Shown here: positions 1 through 6,939 of the stretch, in pieces
Numbering within the stretch: position 1 is the first letter of the stretch
How the letters are laid out: every line of letters starts with the position of its first letter
Source of the DNA: Aquimarina sp.
GTDB lineage: Bacteria; Bacteroidota; Bacteroidia; Flavobacteriales; Flavobacteriaceae
Direction of reading: 5' to 3'
Assembly: GCA_002697475.1 (NCBI GenBank)
Contig: NZVW01000103.1
Location: 1 to 14,221, forward strand
Length of the DNA stretch: 14,221 nucleotides
The notes under the pieces: model-generated
The model's input: the letters and a program-made list of their open reading frames with translations, nothing else
Database searches by the model: none
Told to the model about the DNA's origin: nothing
Made by a program: the position numbers and the translations under genes

Positions 1-272
1 AAAAGAAAAGACTCTTTTTTCAAGGTGTTTTTTCATAAATGAAAAACCAGATTTTATTTCCTAAAATCTTTCCAAGGCTTCAAGATTTTTTAACGCAAAT
101 AAAATCTTACACTGGTGAAAAAAGGTTTCATATCCAATTATAGCTATTACACCAATTCTAAACTATCTATACCACTAAAGCCTTAGCTCCAGATAGATGC
201 AGGAATGACACCATATATTGAACATTACCTTTCAGACTATGGTTCATCGTCTATAAAAAACTTACTTAACTT
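1..272. other. AT-rich gene-free region with nested inverted repeats
   Basis: I see no supportable coding sequence here. The left part is rich in perfect inverted repeats. TTTTTCAT (29-36) pairs with ATGAAAAA (39-46). ATTTTATTT (51-59) pairs with AAATAAAAT (97-105). Inside the latter, AAAATCTT (63-70) pairs with AAGATTTT (82-89). An outer ACCAG (46-50) can also pair with CTGGT (112-116). Together they could form one long branched stem over roughly 29-116. It could be the 3' end or terminator zone of a gene beyond the left edge, a degenerate repeat, or a small structured RNA. The remainder (117-272) shows nothing recognisable. Confidence 0.5.
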
Positions 273-319
273 CTAAAATATACTTCTGCGGGTAAAATTT
301 AATATCCCATCCTGATAAT

Positions 320-480
320 TTATCCTTCCCAACAAGTTACACACCTCTCCCCGCACACTACAAATCCCTCCCCGTAAATGATTTGTCTTTCCCAACGGGT
401 TACATACCCTTCCTCCCGCAGTACACGCACGTCCCCGCAAAAAATTTGTGCTTCCCAACGTGTTACACACCCTTCCCCGT
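320..480. repeat. 63-bp tandem repeat, about 2.6 copies
   Basis: The word TTCCCAAC recurs at 326, 389 and 452, exactly 63 bp apart, each followed by a GTTACA-type segment and CCTTCCCCG-like runs. The copies have diverged by substitutions but not in length. Because 63 is a multiple of three, the minus strand stays open across the array. It gives a 73-codon frame (494 to 273) with a 21-residue repeat of the form G-[RE]-V-C-N-x-L-G-x-x-N. I do not call this a gene: it is short, strongly patterned by the DNA repeat and has no clear start signal. It lies just downstream of the minus-strand gene at 573-1271. Similar tandem blocks occur in flavobacterial intergenic regions, from memory and unverified. 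Confidence 0.75.
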
Positions 481-490
481 CTATATATCA

Positions 491-555
491 ACAACCCCCG
501 GCGTGGGGAAGCGCTCTGATCATAGGAGGAACTTCACCGTTACACCGGGGGTTGT
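491..555 (-). terminator. GC-rich hairpin downstream of the minus-strand 232-aa gene
   Basis: ACAACCCCCGGCGT (491-504) and ACACCGGGGGTTGT (542-555) are inverted repeats of 14 bp with a single C/T difference, which is a wobble pair in RNA from one strand. The 37-nt loop contains CTTCACC and an AGGAGGA word. The hairpin starts 18 bp past the stop codon of the minus-strand gene, so it could end or stabilise that transcript. It lacks a clean U tract on either strand, so an intrinsic terminator is only one reading. A REP-like repeat or an RNA-stability element is equally possible. Confidence 0.45.
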
Positions 556-572
556 CATTGTATTAAGGAGGA

Positions 573-1271
573 TTACTTACGATACCTGCTAATATACCCT
601 TGATAACGTTGGGGCTCTTTACGGAACATATATTTACCAAAATCACGTACCTCATCGACTGTTTCTTTAAGGTGGGTATAGGCTTTATCCCGCGTTTCTT
701 TAGCTTTAGAGCTTTCCATCCTGCTACCATTAGCCAGGGCTAATACGTCTGCCAGATCACCGGACATGGTCTCTGCCTGATCCAGTACGGTCATATCATA
801 GTTGATCGCCTCTAACGGTGCGGGATTAGCTTTACCCAATACACTGATATCACTTAGGTCCTGTATCATATCGGCATCTCCTCTACCCTCTGCAATGGCT
901 CTTACTCTACTGATCAGCTCCGGATTTTTACGATAGGCAAACCTAAAATCCGCTAACAGATCATCCCTAAACTGATAGGCTTGTGGGGATTGCTCCTTCC
1001 ATTGACGGATGGCTTCCTCCTGGCTGTAGCGCTCTTTCATCCATACAGCCTGTGCATAGCGCAATGCTCCTGCACGTGTAGGGATGTCCTCAACGGTTGC
1101 CGTCCATACCAGCCCTTTTGCTTCCAGAGCTTCCTTATCGTCTACCGCCCATACGACAAGGTCTTCTGCTTCCTGCAAGAATACGTCTATCGGTAAATTA
1201 GGTTGTTTAACATCTGCCGCCGGGATCGCCTCCAGCGTAGCTTGCTTTGCTTCAAAATTTTCTTTTGACAT
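573..1271 (-). CDS. conserved-looking hypothetical protein, 232 aa, helical
   Basis: The gene begins with ATG (1271-1269, minus strand) and ends with TAA at 575-573. The product is acidic to neutral, has no signal peptide or membrane segment, and reads as almost entirely alpha-helical. Visible landmarks are an N-terminal L-P-x-D-x-F-x-x-E-A-E-D-L segment near residues 26-38, a central D-F-R-F-A-Y-R block near residue 107, a low-complexity G-x-G-D-A-D-M-I-Q-D-L turn near 130-140, and a C-terminal basic G-K-Y-M-F-R-K block ending in tyrosines. I have an impression of similar unannotated proteins in other Bacteroidota but cannot name a family. No catalytic motif is visible. It stands alone on the minus strand with no operon partner in the window. 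A 14-bp palindrome sits 15 bp upstream of its start codon. Confidence 0.85.
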   Translation of the reverse strand: MSKENFEAKQATLEAIPAADVKQPNLPIDVFLQEAEDLVVWAVDDKEALEAKGLVWTATVEDIPTRAGALRYAQAVWMKERYSQEEAIRQWKEQSPQAYQFRDDLLADFRFAYRKNPELISRVRAIAEGRGDADMIQDLSDISVLGKANPAPLEAINYDMTVLDQAETMSGDLADVLALANGSRMESSKAKETRDKAYTHLKETVDEVRDFGKYMFRKEPQRYQGYISRYRK

Positions 1272-1285
1272 AATTGAATATTTTA

Positions 1286-1299
1286 ATTTGTTAACAAAT
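1286..1299. promoter_or_regulatory. 14-bp perfect palindrome upstream of the 232-aa gene
   Basis: ATTTGTTAACAAAT is perfectly self-complementary and lies 15-28 bp upstream of the minus-strand start codon at 1271. That is where a repressor site or a 5'-leader hairpin would sit. I could not find a convincing Bacteroidota -33/-7 promoter pair next to it, so the regulatory role is inferred from symmetry and position only. Confidence 0.35.
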
Positions 1300-1450
1300 A
1301 ATCTATACCAACATCACTCTCAACTCATTAGCAAAAAAGTGATCCGGTATAACTAAGTGTCAAAAACGAGGATTATGTTACCCTGAAAAGTGGATTTTTT
1401 TAATTTACAAAGGATTATATAGGCGATAGCCTGTATTCATTTTTGCATCG

Positions 1451-1586
1451 CTGCAATGACTTTGATAGCACTGCTACAGGGACTGTCGTGAGCTTTCCGA
1501 AGGGTTCAGTATGACAGCTCAGTGTGATTCATCAGTTACCTTCATTATCCACATAAGAGTAAGCAATCACCCTAAGAAATATATGC
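1451..1586. repeat. dispersed direct repeat, copy A
   Basis: This 136-bp stretch aligns with 5753-5875 in the same orientation. Two blocks are near-identical, including 21 identical bases at 1544-1564 and 5833-5853 and the shared CTCAGTGTGATTCATCAGT. Copy A carries an extra 13-15 bp (around 1505-1518) that looks like a local partial duplication of the CAGTATGA/CAGTGTGA word. Its inner part resembles the common TTCGACA...TGCCGAAG inverted-repeat element. The two copies bracket the 1202-aa gene. Confidence 0.8.
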
Positions 1587-1730
1587 TAAAAATAGCGTTC
1601 GTTAAAATAAGTAAAATTAAAACCCCGATATCAGTTCGATCCCGATCACAAACCGGAATTGCATCGAGACTTTTTTAAGTTAGAAAGTGCAACCGCATCT
1701 CGATACAAATCTTCGTTGCACAAAAAATCA

Positions 1731-1750
1731 CTCGATCCCGATAGATCGAG
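1731..1750. repeat. short hairpin CTCGATC/GATCGAG
   Basis: CTCGATC (1731-1737) and GATCGAG (1744-1750) form a perfect 7-bp stem with a 6-base loop CCGATA. Partial copies of the same words (TCGATCCCGATC near 1637, ATCGAGAC near 1663, TCTCGATAC near 1698) are scattered over the preceding 100 bp. This suggests a decayed cluster of a small palindromic intergenic repeat. There is no coding sequence between 1272 and 2039. Confidence 0.5.
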
Positions 1751-1785
1751 ACAAGTTGTGATATTTATTTATATTTAAGCTTAGG

Positions 1786-1837
1786 ACTTAATACTGCTTA
1801 CTTGTTACTGTTAACTTAATACTAATTACTTAATACT
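1786..1837. repeat. minisatellite-like ACTTAATACT repeats
   Basis: ACTTAATACT occurs three times, at 1786, 1814 and 1828. The spacing is 28 and 14 bp, so the underlying unit is about 14 bp with a degenerate copy in between. The array is AT-rich and non-coding and lies in the leader region before the 1202-aa gene. I see no function in it. Confidence 0.55.
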
Positions 1838-1980
1838 ACTTACTTCATTTTTTACTCTTCTATAGATATGAAGATGACTTCGAAGACACTACAATCTATT
1901 AGTTCAGTATACCACCCCCTCAAAAAACAGGTATAAATACTCTAGTGGTGTGCGGGGTCAATTTGGTACTTTTATCAAAG

Positions 1981-1998
1981 GTAATTGAGTACAATTAC
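1981..1998. promoter_or_regulatory. 7-4-7 inverted repeat upstream of the 1202-aa gene
   Basis: GTAATTG (1981-1987) and CAATTAC (1992-1998) form a perfect inverted repeat with a 4-bp spacer, 42 bp before the ATG at 2040. Immediately downstream is TATCTTTT (2003-2010), one base off the Bacteroidota -7 consensus TAnnTTTG, but no well-placed TTTG -33 element is visible. It could be an operator overlapping the promoter. This rests on symmetry and position only. Confidence 0.3.
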
Positions 1999-2039
1999 TG
2001 CATATCTTTTCGATACTAAAACTCTAAAACCAAAGCATC

Positions 2040-5000
2040 ATGGCTGAAGCAACTCTGACACCAGTAAAAACCGCCCCACCTAAAGACCTCACTAGTATTC
2101 TTAATAATTTTAAGCTATCAGATCTATTCCAGAATTTTAACAGTAGCGTAGACAATGACTTTATATTTGATGATGTTGAAATAAAACTATCTGTAAGCGG
2201 CAATATAGCTTCTTCAGAAAATATCGTTTCATTCTCCGGTAAACTTAGAATGGATAATGAATTAACCATTTTTAAAAACTATCTTGATATTGAAGATGCG
2301 ATCCTGATTACCGGGAGTTTTACTACCGACAGTAAAAACCTATCAGGTAAAATAGCTCCAAAAGAAGGTGTTTTAAAATGTACCATTCCTTTTCATAAAC
2401 AAGTATTTCAGGGAGTAACCTTAACGCTTGCCTGGTTTCAATTGGATATCAGGAAAGACGGAACCAGCTGGGCCATTGTTCCCGGCATTACCGGGCAATT
2501 TGATGTCGATCATATCACAGATAAGAATATAGGCGAAATGCAATTTTCGATAACCAGGCAGACCGATGATCTTGTTTTAAATGCTACCGCAAAACAATTA
2601 ACCGGTTGTTTTGGTATCGATTATTTAACGCTTAATAATATTGAGGTTACCGGTACTTTAGGTGATAAAAAGTCCCTGTCGCTAACTTCTGATTTTTTAG
2701 TAGGTCACACGACATTACAGTTGGATGGAAATATTACGGAAGACGCTGTCGGAGTGATTGCCAAAGCAGACAGCTTCACACTTGATGATCTCACCAATCT
2801 CTATAAAGAAGCAGCACCCACAGGGTTACAGCTTCCTGAATTTGATCTTGATTTTAAAAACACCAGCATTGCGCTGGCATCGGTTGACACCACAGTCAAT
2901 GGTATTGCTGTTAAAGGAGGGTTTACCATTATCAGTGATGTAGTAGCACAAGGTATTACTTTTCAAACCACAGCCTTTATCTCTCATCTGGGAGTAACCT
3001 TTAGTGAAACTATAGAAAACATTACAATAGGTCCTGTAGCAATTTCTAATACGCAATTAGATTTTGAAATTTATCCTAAAACCGTTCAAAAACCGACAAA
3101 ATTTGAAATTAGTGGTGATGCTGTTATCGAAGGAATTCATGTGGCGTGTAGTGTATATTTTGAAAAATTAAGTACCTGGACTACGGTATTAAGTGCGGAT
3201 ATCAACGCTACCAATTTCAGGTTATCCAATATATTCTCTGAAGCCAAAGGTACTTTTATAGATTCCTTGTCATTTTCTAAATTAGGTTTTATATACGTCT
3301 CCGCAGATTGTACCATAAAAAACCAATCTTTAAAAAAAGGCATACAGCTTATTGGGGTTTTGGAAGAAATCCCGGGATTAACAGATCTCACTGGTGAAAA
3401 GCATATTGGTCTTGTCTTAACAGCCCATTTTGGTGACACTACGGATATTGGTATTGCTATCCCGGAAACCAGATTAAATCTTGGACATTCTGTGGTATGT
3501 GATCCACTTAAGATTCAGATCAACATCACACCGCAACCTGCTTTTATGGTCATATTTGGTATGGATGTTTCTGTACCAAAACAAGACACTCCTTTGCATT
3601 TTGATATGGCGTTAAAACTGGATGCTATAGAAGCCGAAGGCTCTGTAACCATGAAAAACTACTGGAAAAATCCTTTTGGCATACAGGGATTAAAGATAGG
3701 TCCGGCTTTAGCCATACAACTGGGTATTATCTATGAGCAGTTTGTATCAACAGGTATTCCATCTGAGTTTGGTTTTGCCGGTGGGTTGGTGATTGGCGAT
3801 ACAGAAATTGATATGGCGGTAAGCATTTCTGAGAATCCTTCAGAAGAAATTCTTATGGGCAAACTTGCCGAATTAGATATCAAAGATTTAATTTCTTTTG
3901 CCAGTAGTACATTTAATCTGGCCATTCCTGAGGTACCTGACTTTTTTAAATTAAAAGATCTGGAAATATATTGTGCACCAAGCGGAGGTATGATTGGCAC
4001 AATAACATATCAGCCGGGATTCAGTTTTTCAGGAGATGTGGTGATCGCAGGTAAAGAAATCGCTATGTACACTCTGGTATCCGGTACTTCGATCGAGGGG
4101 TCCGGTCATATTGACAATCTTACCTTTGGTCCTCTATCCGTTTCCGGAGAAAAAGGAAAAGATGCCACTGCACAATTAAAACTAAGTCCTACTGAGCAAT
4201 CTCTTTTGGTGGATGGTAGCATTACATTTTTAGGTATAGAAGAAGGAGTGTTTTTACAGGCTTCTAATAAAGGGGTCGCATTTAAATTTACACAAAACTT
4301 TTTTGATAAACTTACTTTTGAAGTCAATGGACAAAGTAGTGGCGCTATAGATGATCCAAAAAACCTGGATTTTGCACTATCCGGTGAAATGGATAATGAT
4401 GTTACATCGTATCTTAAAAATGAAGTAAGTAAGAAATTAGAAGCCGCCATACAAGAAACTGAAACCGATATCAATACTGCCGAACAAAAGGTAGAAACTG
4501 CTAAAAAAGCCTATGAGTCAAAATATGTGCCGGCCAAAAAAGCCTTAGACGATGCTCAGCAGGCTGCAGATGCCTATCTCACTAAATTAACCAATGATTT
4601 AAACAATATAAAAGCTACATATGTACAAAAGATTAGCGACGCAGAAGTTAACGTCAACAATGCCAAGAGTGCTTATGACACTGCGTTGAATAATGCACAG
4701 GATCAGGTAAATAAGGCACAGCAGACCTACAATGATGGGATAACCGATGCACAAAACAAAGTAAATAGTGCTGAGATAACTTATAATAATGGAATTACAG
4801 ATGCACAAAATAAAGTAAATAGTACCGAGGCAGCTTATAACAATAGTATTGGATCTGCCGAGAGAGCCGTAGAGAATGCAAGTAAAAAATGTGACTCTTT
4901 AAAAAAGAATCACTACAATTACGGTACGACTTGGGTAGCTTACAAAGCAGCAAAAGGAGTTTTGGCACTTGCAGAAAAAGCTCTGGAAGGTATAAAGTAC

Positions 5001-5648
5001 GGCGCAGATTACACAGCTTTTGAAGCGGCAAAGGCAGCACTCACTGCAGCCAAAACCGGTGCAAACTATACTGCTTTTATGGCCGCAAAAGCGGCATTGG
5101 ATACTGCAAAAACAGGGGCTAATTTAGTAGCATTTAATGCAGCAAAAGCTACATTAGAAGGTGTCAAAAACGGCGGGGATTACACAGTATGGCAAGGTGC
5201 ATTAAAAACTTTGAGTGCTGTACAAGCAGAAGGTCAACAGGCAATAGCTGATGCAAGCACCGCTCTGGATACCATAGGAAAATCATCCGTATATGTCGCT
5301 TTAGAGGCTGCAAAAGCAGAGCTTACAGCAGTAGAAAAAGGAACGGAGTTTGTTACGTATGATGCTGCACAGACCGCGCTCGAAGCCGCAAAAGTAGGTG
5401 CAACAGGTATCCTGGAACTAGCCGACTATGTGGCTAAACACGCAGGAGACATTATTGACATTAAGAAATTTACGTTCTCAGGAAGCCTGAAGAAAATAGA
5501 AAGTGGAGATTTATTTGACGCTGAATTAGATGTCTCATTACTAGGAAATGACCATCAATGGGAGATTGATTTTAACGTAAAAGATATCACAGGTTTTATC
5601 ACCGCAGTATTTAAAAAAGCGTTAGACGAGCTTAAACAAGTGGTATGA
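2040..5648 (+). CDS. giant beta-repeat plus coiled-coil protein of unknown function, 1202 aa
   Basis: The start is the ATG at 2040 and the stop is TGA at 5646-5648. There is no signal peptide, lipobox or membrane helix, so the protein appears cytoplasmic unless exported non-classically. Residues about 40-785 are a long series of alternating-polarity beta strands with recurring phrases such as hydrophobic-x-G-x-[IV]-T/S and F-x-I-G-P-[LV]-x-[IV]-S, for example near 585-700. Residues about 787-1140 are an Ala/Lys-rich coiled coil. Within it, 18-residue repeats (starting at 878, 896, 914 and 932) are followed by 19-residue repeats of the form G-A-x-Y-x-A-F-x-A-A-K-x-x-L (starting at 988, 1007, 1026 and 1045), with degenerate copies to about 1124. 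Residues 1141-1202 return to beta. No enzymatic motif is visible. The beta part is loosely reminiscent of AsmA/VPS13-like lipid-groove repeats, and similar beta-plus-coiled-coil giants exist in other bacteria and fungi, but I cannot assign a family. It is monocistronic, bounded by a terminator and flanking direct repeats. Confidence 0.9.
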   Translation: MAEATLTPVKTAPPKDLTSILNNFKLSDLFQNFNSSVDNDFIFDDVEIKLSVSGNIASSENIVSFSGKLRMDNELTIFKNYLDIEDAILITGSFTTDSKNLSGKIAPKEGVLKCTIPFHKQVFQGVTLTLAWFQLDIRKDGTSWAIVPGITGQFDVDHITDKNIGEMQFSITRQTDDLVLNATAKQLTGCFGIDYLTLNNIEVTGTLGDKKSLSLTSDFLVGHTTLQLDGNITEDAVGVIAKADSFTLDDLTNLYKEAAPTGLQLPEFDLDFKNTSIALASVDTTVNGIAVKGGFTIISDVVAQGITFQTTAFISHLGVTFSETIENITIGPVAISNTQLDFEIYPKTVQKPTKFEISGDAVIEGIHVACSVYFEKLSTWTTVLSADINATNFRLSNIFSEAKGTFIDSLSFSKLGFIYVSADCTIKNQSLKKGIQLIGVLEEIPGLTDLTGEKHIGLVLTAHFGDTTDIGIAIPETRLNLGHSVVCDPLKIQINITPQPAFMVIFGMDVSVPKQDTPLHFDMALKLDAIEAEGSVTMKNYWKNPFGIQGLKIGPALAIQLGIIYEQFVSTGIPSEFGFAGGLVIGDTEIDMAVSISENPSEEILMGKLAELDIKDLISFASSTFNLAIPEVPDFFKLKDLEIYCAPSGGMIGTITYQPGFSFSGDVVIAGKEIAMYTLVSGTSIEGSGHIDNLTFGPLSVSGEKGKDATAQLKLSPTEQSLLVDGSITFLGIEEGVFLQASNKGVAFKFTQNFFDKLTFEVNGQSSGAIDDPKNLDFALSGEMDNDVTSYLKNEVSKKLEAAIQETETDINTAEQKVETAKKAYESKYVPAKKALDDAQQAADAYLTKLTNDLNNIKATYVQKISDAEVNVNNAKSAYDTALNNAQDQVNKAQQTYNDGITDAQNKVNSAEITYNNGITDAQNKVNSTEAAYNNSIGSAERAVENASKKCDSLKKNHYNYGTTWVAYKAAKGVLALAEKALEGIKYGADYTAFEAAKAALTAAKTGANYTAFMAAKAALDTAKTGANLVAFNAAKATLEGVKNGGDYTVWQGALKTLSAVQAEGQQAIADASTALDTIGKSSVYVALEAAKAELTAVEKGTEFVTYDAAQTALEAAKVGATGILELADYVAKHAGDIIDIKKFTFSGSLKKIESGDLFDAELDVSLLGNDHQWEIDFNVKDITGFITAVFKKALDELKQVV

Positions 5649-5674
5649 TACCTTAATTATTTGTCAATTGGATA

Positions 5675-5711
5675 AAAACACCTCTTAATGATTATCATTA
5701 AGAGGTGTTTT
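5675..5711 (+). terminator. strong intrinsic terminator after the 1202-aa gene
   Basis: AAAACACCTCTTAATGAT (5675-5692) and ATCATTAAGAGGTGTTTT (5694-5711) are perfect 18-bp inverted repeats around a single central T; in RNA the top few pairs would open into a small loop. The stem is followed by TTTTCTT, which suits rho-independent termination 26 bp past the stop codon. A matching A run on the left allows some bidirectional activity, although no minus-strand gene ends here. Confidence 0.9.
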
Positions 5712-5752
5712 CTTATCTCTCAAGCATTAGATTAGTATTCCTTTTTCCATTA

Positions 5753-5875
5753 CTCCATTGACTTTGAAAGCACTTCGACAGGGCGTGTCCTGAGCTTGCC
5801 GAAGGGCTCAGTGTGATTCATCAGTCACCTTTATTATCCACATAAGAGTAAGCGATCGCCCTAAGAAATGGATGC
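5753..5875. repeat. dispersed direct repeat, copy B
   Basis: This is the partner of 1451-1586, in the same orientation and about 4.3 kb away. It lacks the extra 13-15 bp of copy A and preserves a better inverted repeat inside: CTTCGACA (5773-5780) against TGCCGAAG (5797-5804), enclosing the GCGTGTCCTGAGCT core. Sequence outside the repeat boundaries does not match between the two sites. It lies just past the terminator of the 1202-aa gene. Confidence 0.8.
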
Positions 5876-6051
5876 GTGAAAAATGAAGTGAACGGAACGA
5901 CAATATAAAATTCGCAAATTGTAAAAGGATTATACTTATACATAAATACTGCTAAAAGAAAAATAGATAAAGTAATGTATTAAGGTTTCATTTTATATAG
6001 TGTAGTGAGCGATATTTTTAGCATCTATTTCTTCAGGCTAGACTTTTTTGG

Positions 6052-6078
6052 TTCTTTTTTGGGCAATGCAAAAAAGAA
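6052..6078. repeat. perfect 10-bp hairpin in the spacer before the Crp/Fnr gene
   Basis: TTCTTTTTTG (6052-6061) and CAAAAAAGAA (6069-6078) form a perfect stem with a 7-base loop GGCAATG. No gene ends shortly upstream, so it is not an obvious terminator. It resembles small palindromic intergenic elements of flavobacteria. The rest of 5876-6166 holds no gene. The regulator's promoter is presumably here, but I cannot pinpoint it. Confidence 0.55.
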
Positions 6079-6166
6079 TGGAAATTACTCCCCCTTTAAA
6101 GCGTGGCTAGACTTGCTCAATCCCTAAATATTTTGTTCTTTAGCAGTACCTGTCTAAACTATTACA

Positions 6167-6748
6167 TTGAAAGATTTACAGCATAAAATACGCTCCTTTA
6201 CGCCCGTCAGTGATGCTGACATGGAGTTTACGTTGCAGTTTTATAAAAAGGAGTCGTTTCCTAAAGGTACTTTTTTGCTAAAACCCGGACAGTATATTGA
6301 CAAATTCTATTACGTTAAAGAGGGCTGTGTGTCTTATTTTATAGAAGAGGATGGCATACCCCAGGTTATGGAATTCTTTACAGAAGGGTATTTTTTTACA
6401 GACTTATACGCCTATATTGAGGAGGTTCCCTCGCTAACCTATCTGGAAGTACTGGAGGATACTGTGATCTATACCATTTCTAAGAAGGATGTCGAAAAAA
6501 GCTTTAATCATTCCCATCAATTAGAACGCTTTGGCAGATTGTCTATGCAAAAGGCATTTATCAATAATTTTCAGCGTATCCATCAGATTAAAAATGTATC
6601 CAATCAGGAGCGCTATATACAGTTACTGGAAAAACGACCTTCTCTTTTTCAGCGTGTTCCTCAATACCTGATTGCATCATATCTGGGCTTAACACCCGTG
6701 GGACTTTCTAAAATCCGTAAACGATTAAGCAAAAAAAAACTGCCCTAG
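6167..6748 (+). CDS. Crp/Fnr-family transcriptional regulator
   Basis: This 193-residue protein has the layout of the small Bacteroidota Crp/Fnr regulators. It has an N-terminal cNMP-binding-like beta barrel (about residues 25-115, with K-G-x-x-L-L-x-P-G-Q and a V-K-E-G-C-V turn), a connecting helix, and a short C-terminal helix-turn-helix around 165-190 (I-A-S-Y-L-G-L-T-P-x-x-L-S-K-I-R-K-R). The ligand-binding consensus of true cAMP receptors (the R-x-S segment) is not evident, and no Fe-S cysteine cluster is visible, so the signal is unknown. The start is TTG at 6167. An in-frame stop lies at 6155-6157 and the next Met is residue 19, inside the conserved N-terminal helix, so TTG is the best choice. 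It is divergent in spacing from the catabolic cluster but adjacent to it, so it may regulate it. Confidence 0.9.
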   Translation: MKDLQHKIRSFTPVSDADMEFTLQFYKKESFPKGTFLLKPGQYIDKFYYVKEGCVSYFIEEDGIPQVMEFFTEGYFFTDLYAYIEEVPSLTYLEVLEDTVIYTISKKDVEKSFNHSHQLERFGRLSMQKAFINNFQRIHQIKNVSNQERYIQLLEKRPSLFQRVPQYLIASYLGLTPVGLSKIRKRLSKKKLP

Positions 6749-6808
6749 ATTTTTAAACCATAGGTGGAGAGATATCATACAGCTTTTGCTATAGATTGTT
6801 AAAGACAT

Positions 6809-6895
6809 ACCTGATACCCGATACCCAATACCCAATACCCGATACCTGATACCCGACACCCGGCACCCGACACCCGATATCCGACACCCGACACC
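6809..6895. repeat. heptanucleotide tandem repeat (ACCCGAT)n, about 12 copies
   Basis: Eighty-seven bases consist of 12.4 uninterrupted 7-bp units of the form ACC-[CT]-[GA]-[AG]-[TC], with variants ACCCAAT, ACCTGAT, ACCCGAC and ACCCGGC, and no length change. On the minus strand it reads GGGTATC/GGGTGTC, a G-rich pattern. It lies between the Crp/Fnr gene (stop at 6748) and the first gene of the catabolic cluster (7025). Minus-strand open frames through it are artefacts of the repeat. Arrays of this kind mutate by slippage. Confidence 0.9.
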
Positions 6896-6939
6896 ATCTT
6901 TTAGATAAAAAAGCACAGCTATTCTTAAGAAATAAAGAT

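Noticed and set aside
273..494. Minus-strand 73-residue open frame through the 63-bp repeats as a gene
   Set aside because: Its openness follows from a triplet-length DNA repeat, and there is no start signal or family resemblance. It is kept only as a finding to test.
4106..4474. Minus-strand 122-residue open frame within the 1202-aa gene
   Set aside because: It is an antisense shadow of a well-supported long gene, Ser/Leu-rich without any domain.
4397..5460. SMC/Rad50-type ATPase coiled coil
   Set aside because: No Walker A, Walker B or ABC signature occurs in the flanking domains, which are beta-rich rather than nucleotide-binding.
6809..6895. CRISPR array
   Set aside because: The units are contiguous 7-mers with no spacers and there are no cas genes nearby.
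6725..6916. Minus-strand 63-residue open frame through the heptanucleotide array
   Set aside because: The translation is only a low-complexity echo of the 7-bp repeat and it overlaps the regulator's end.
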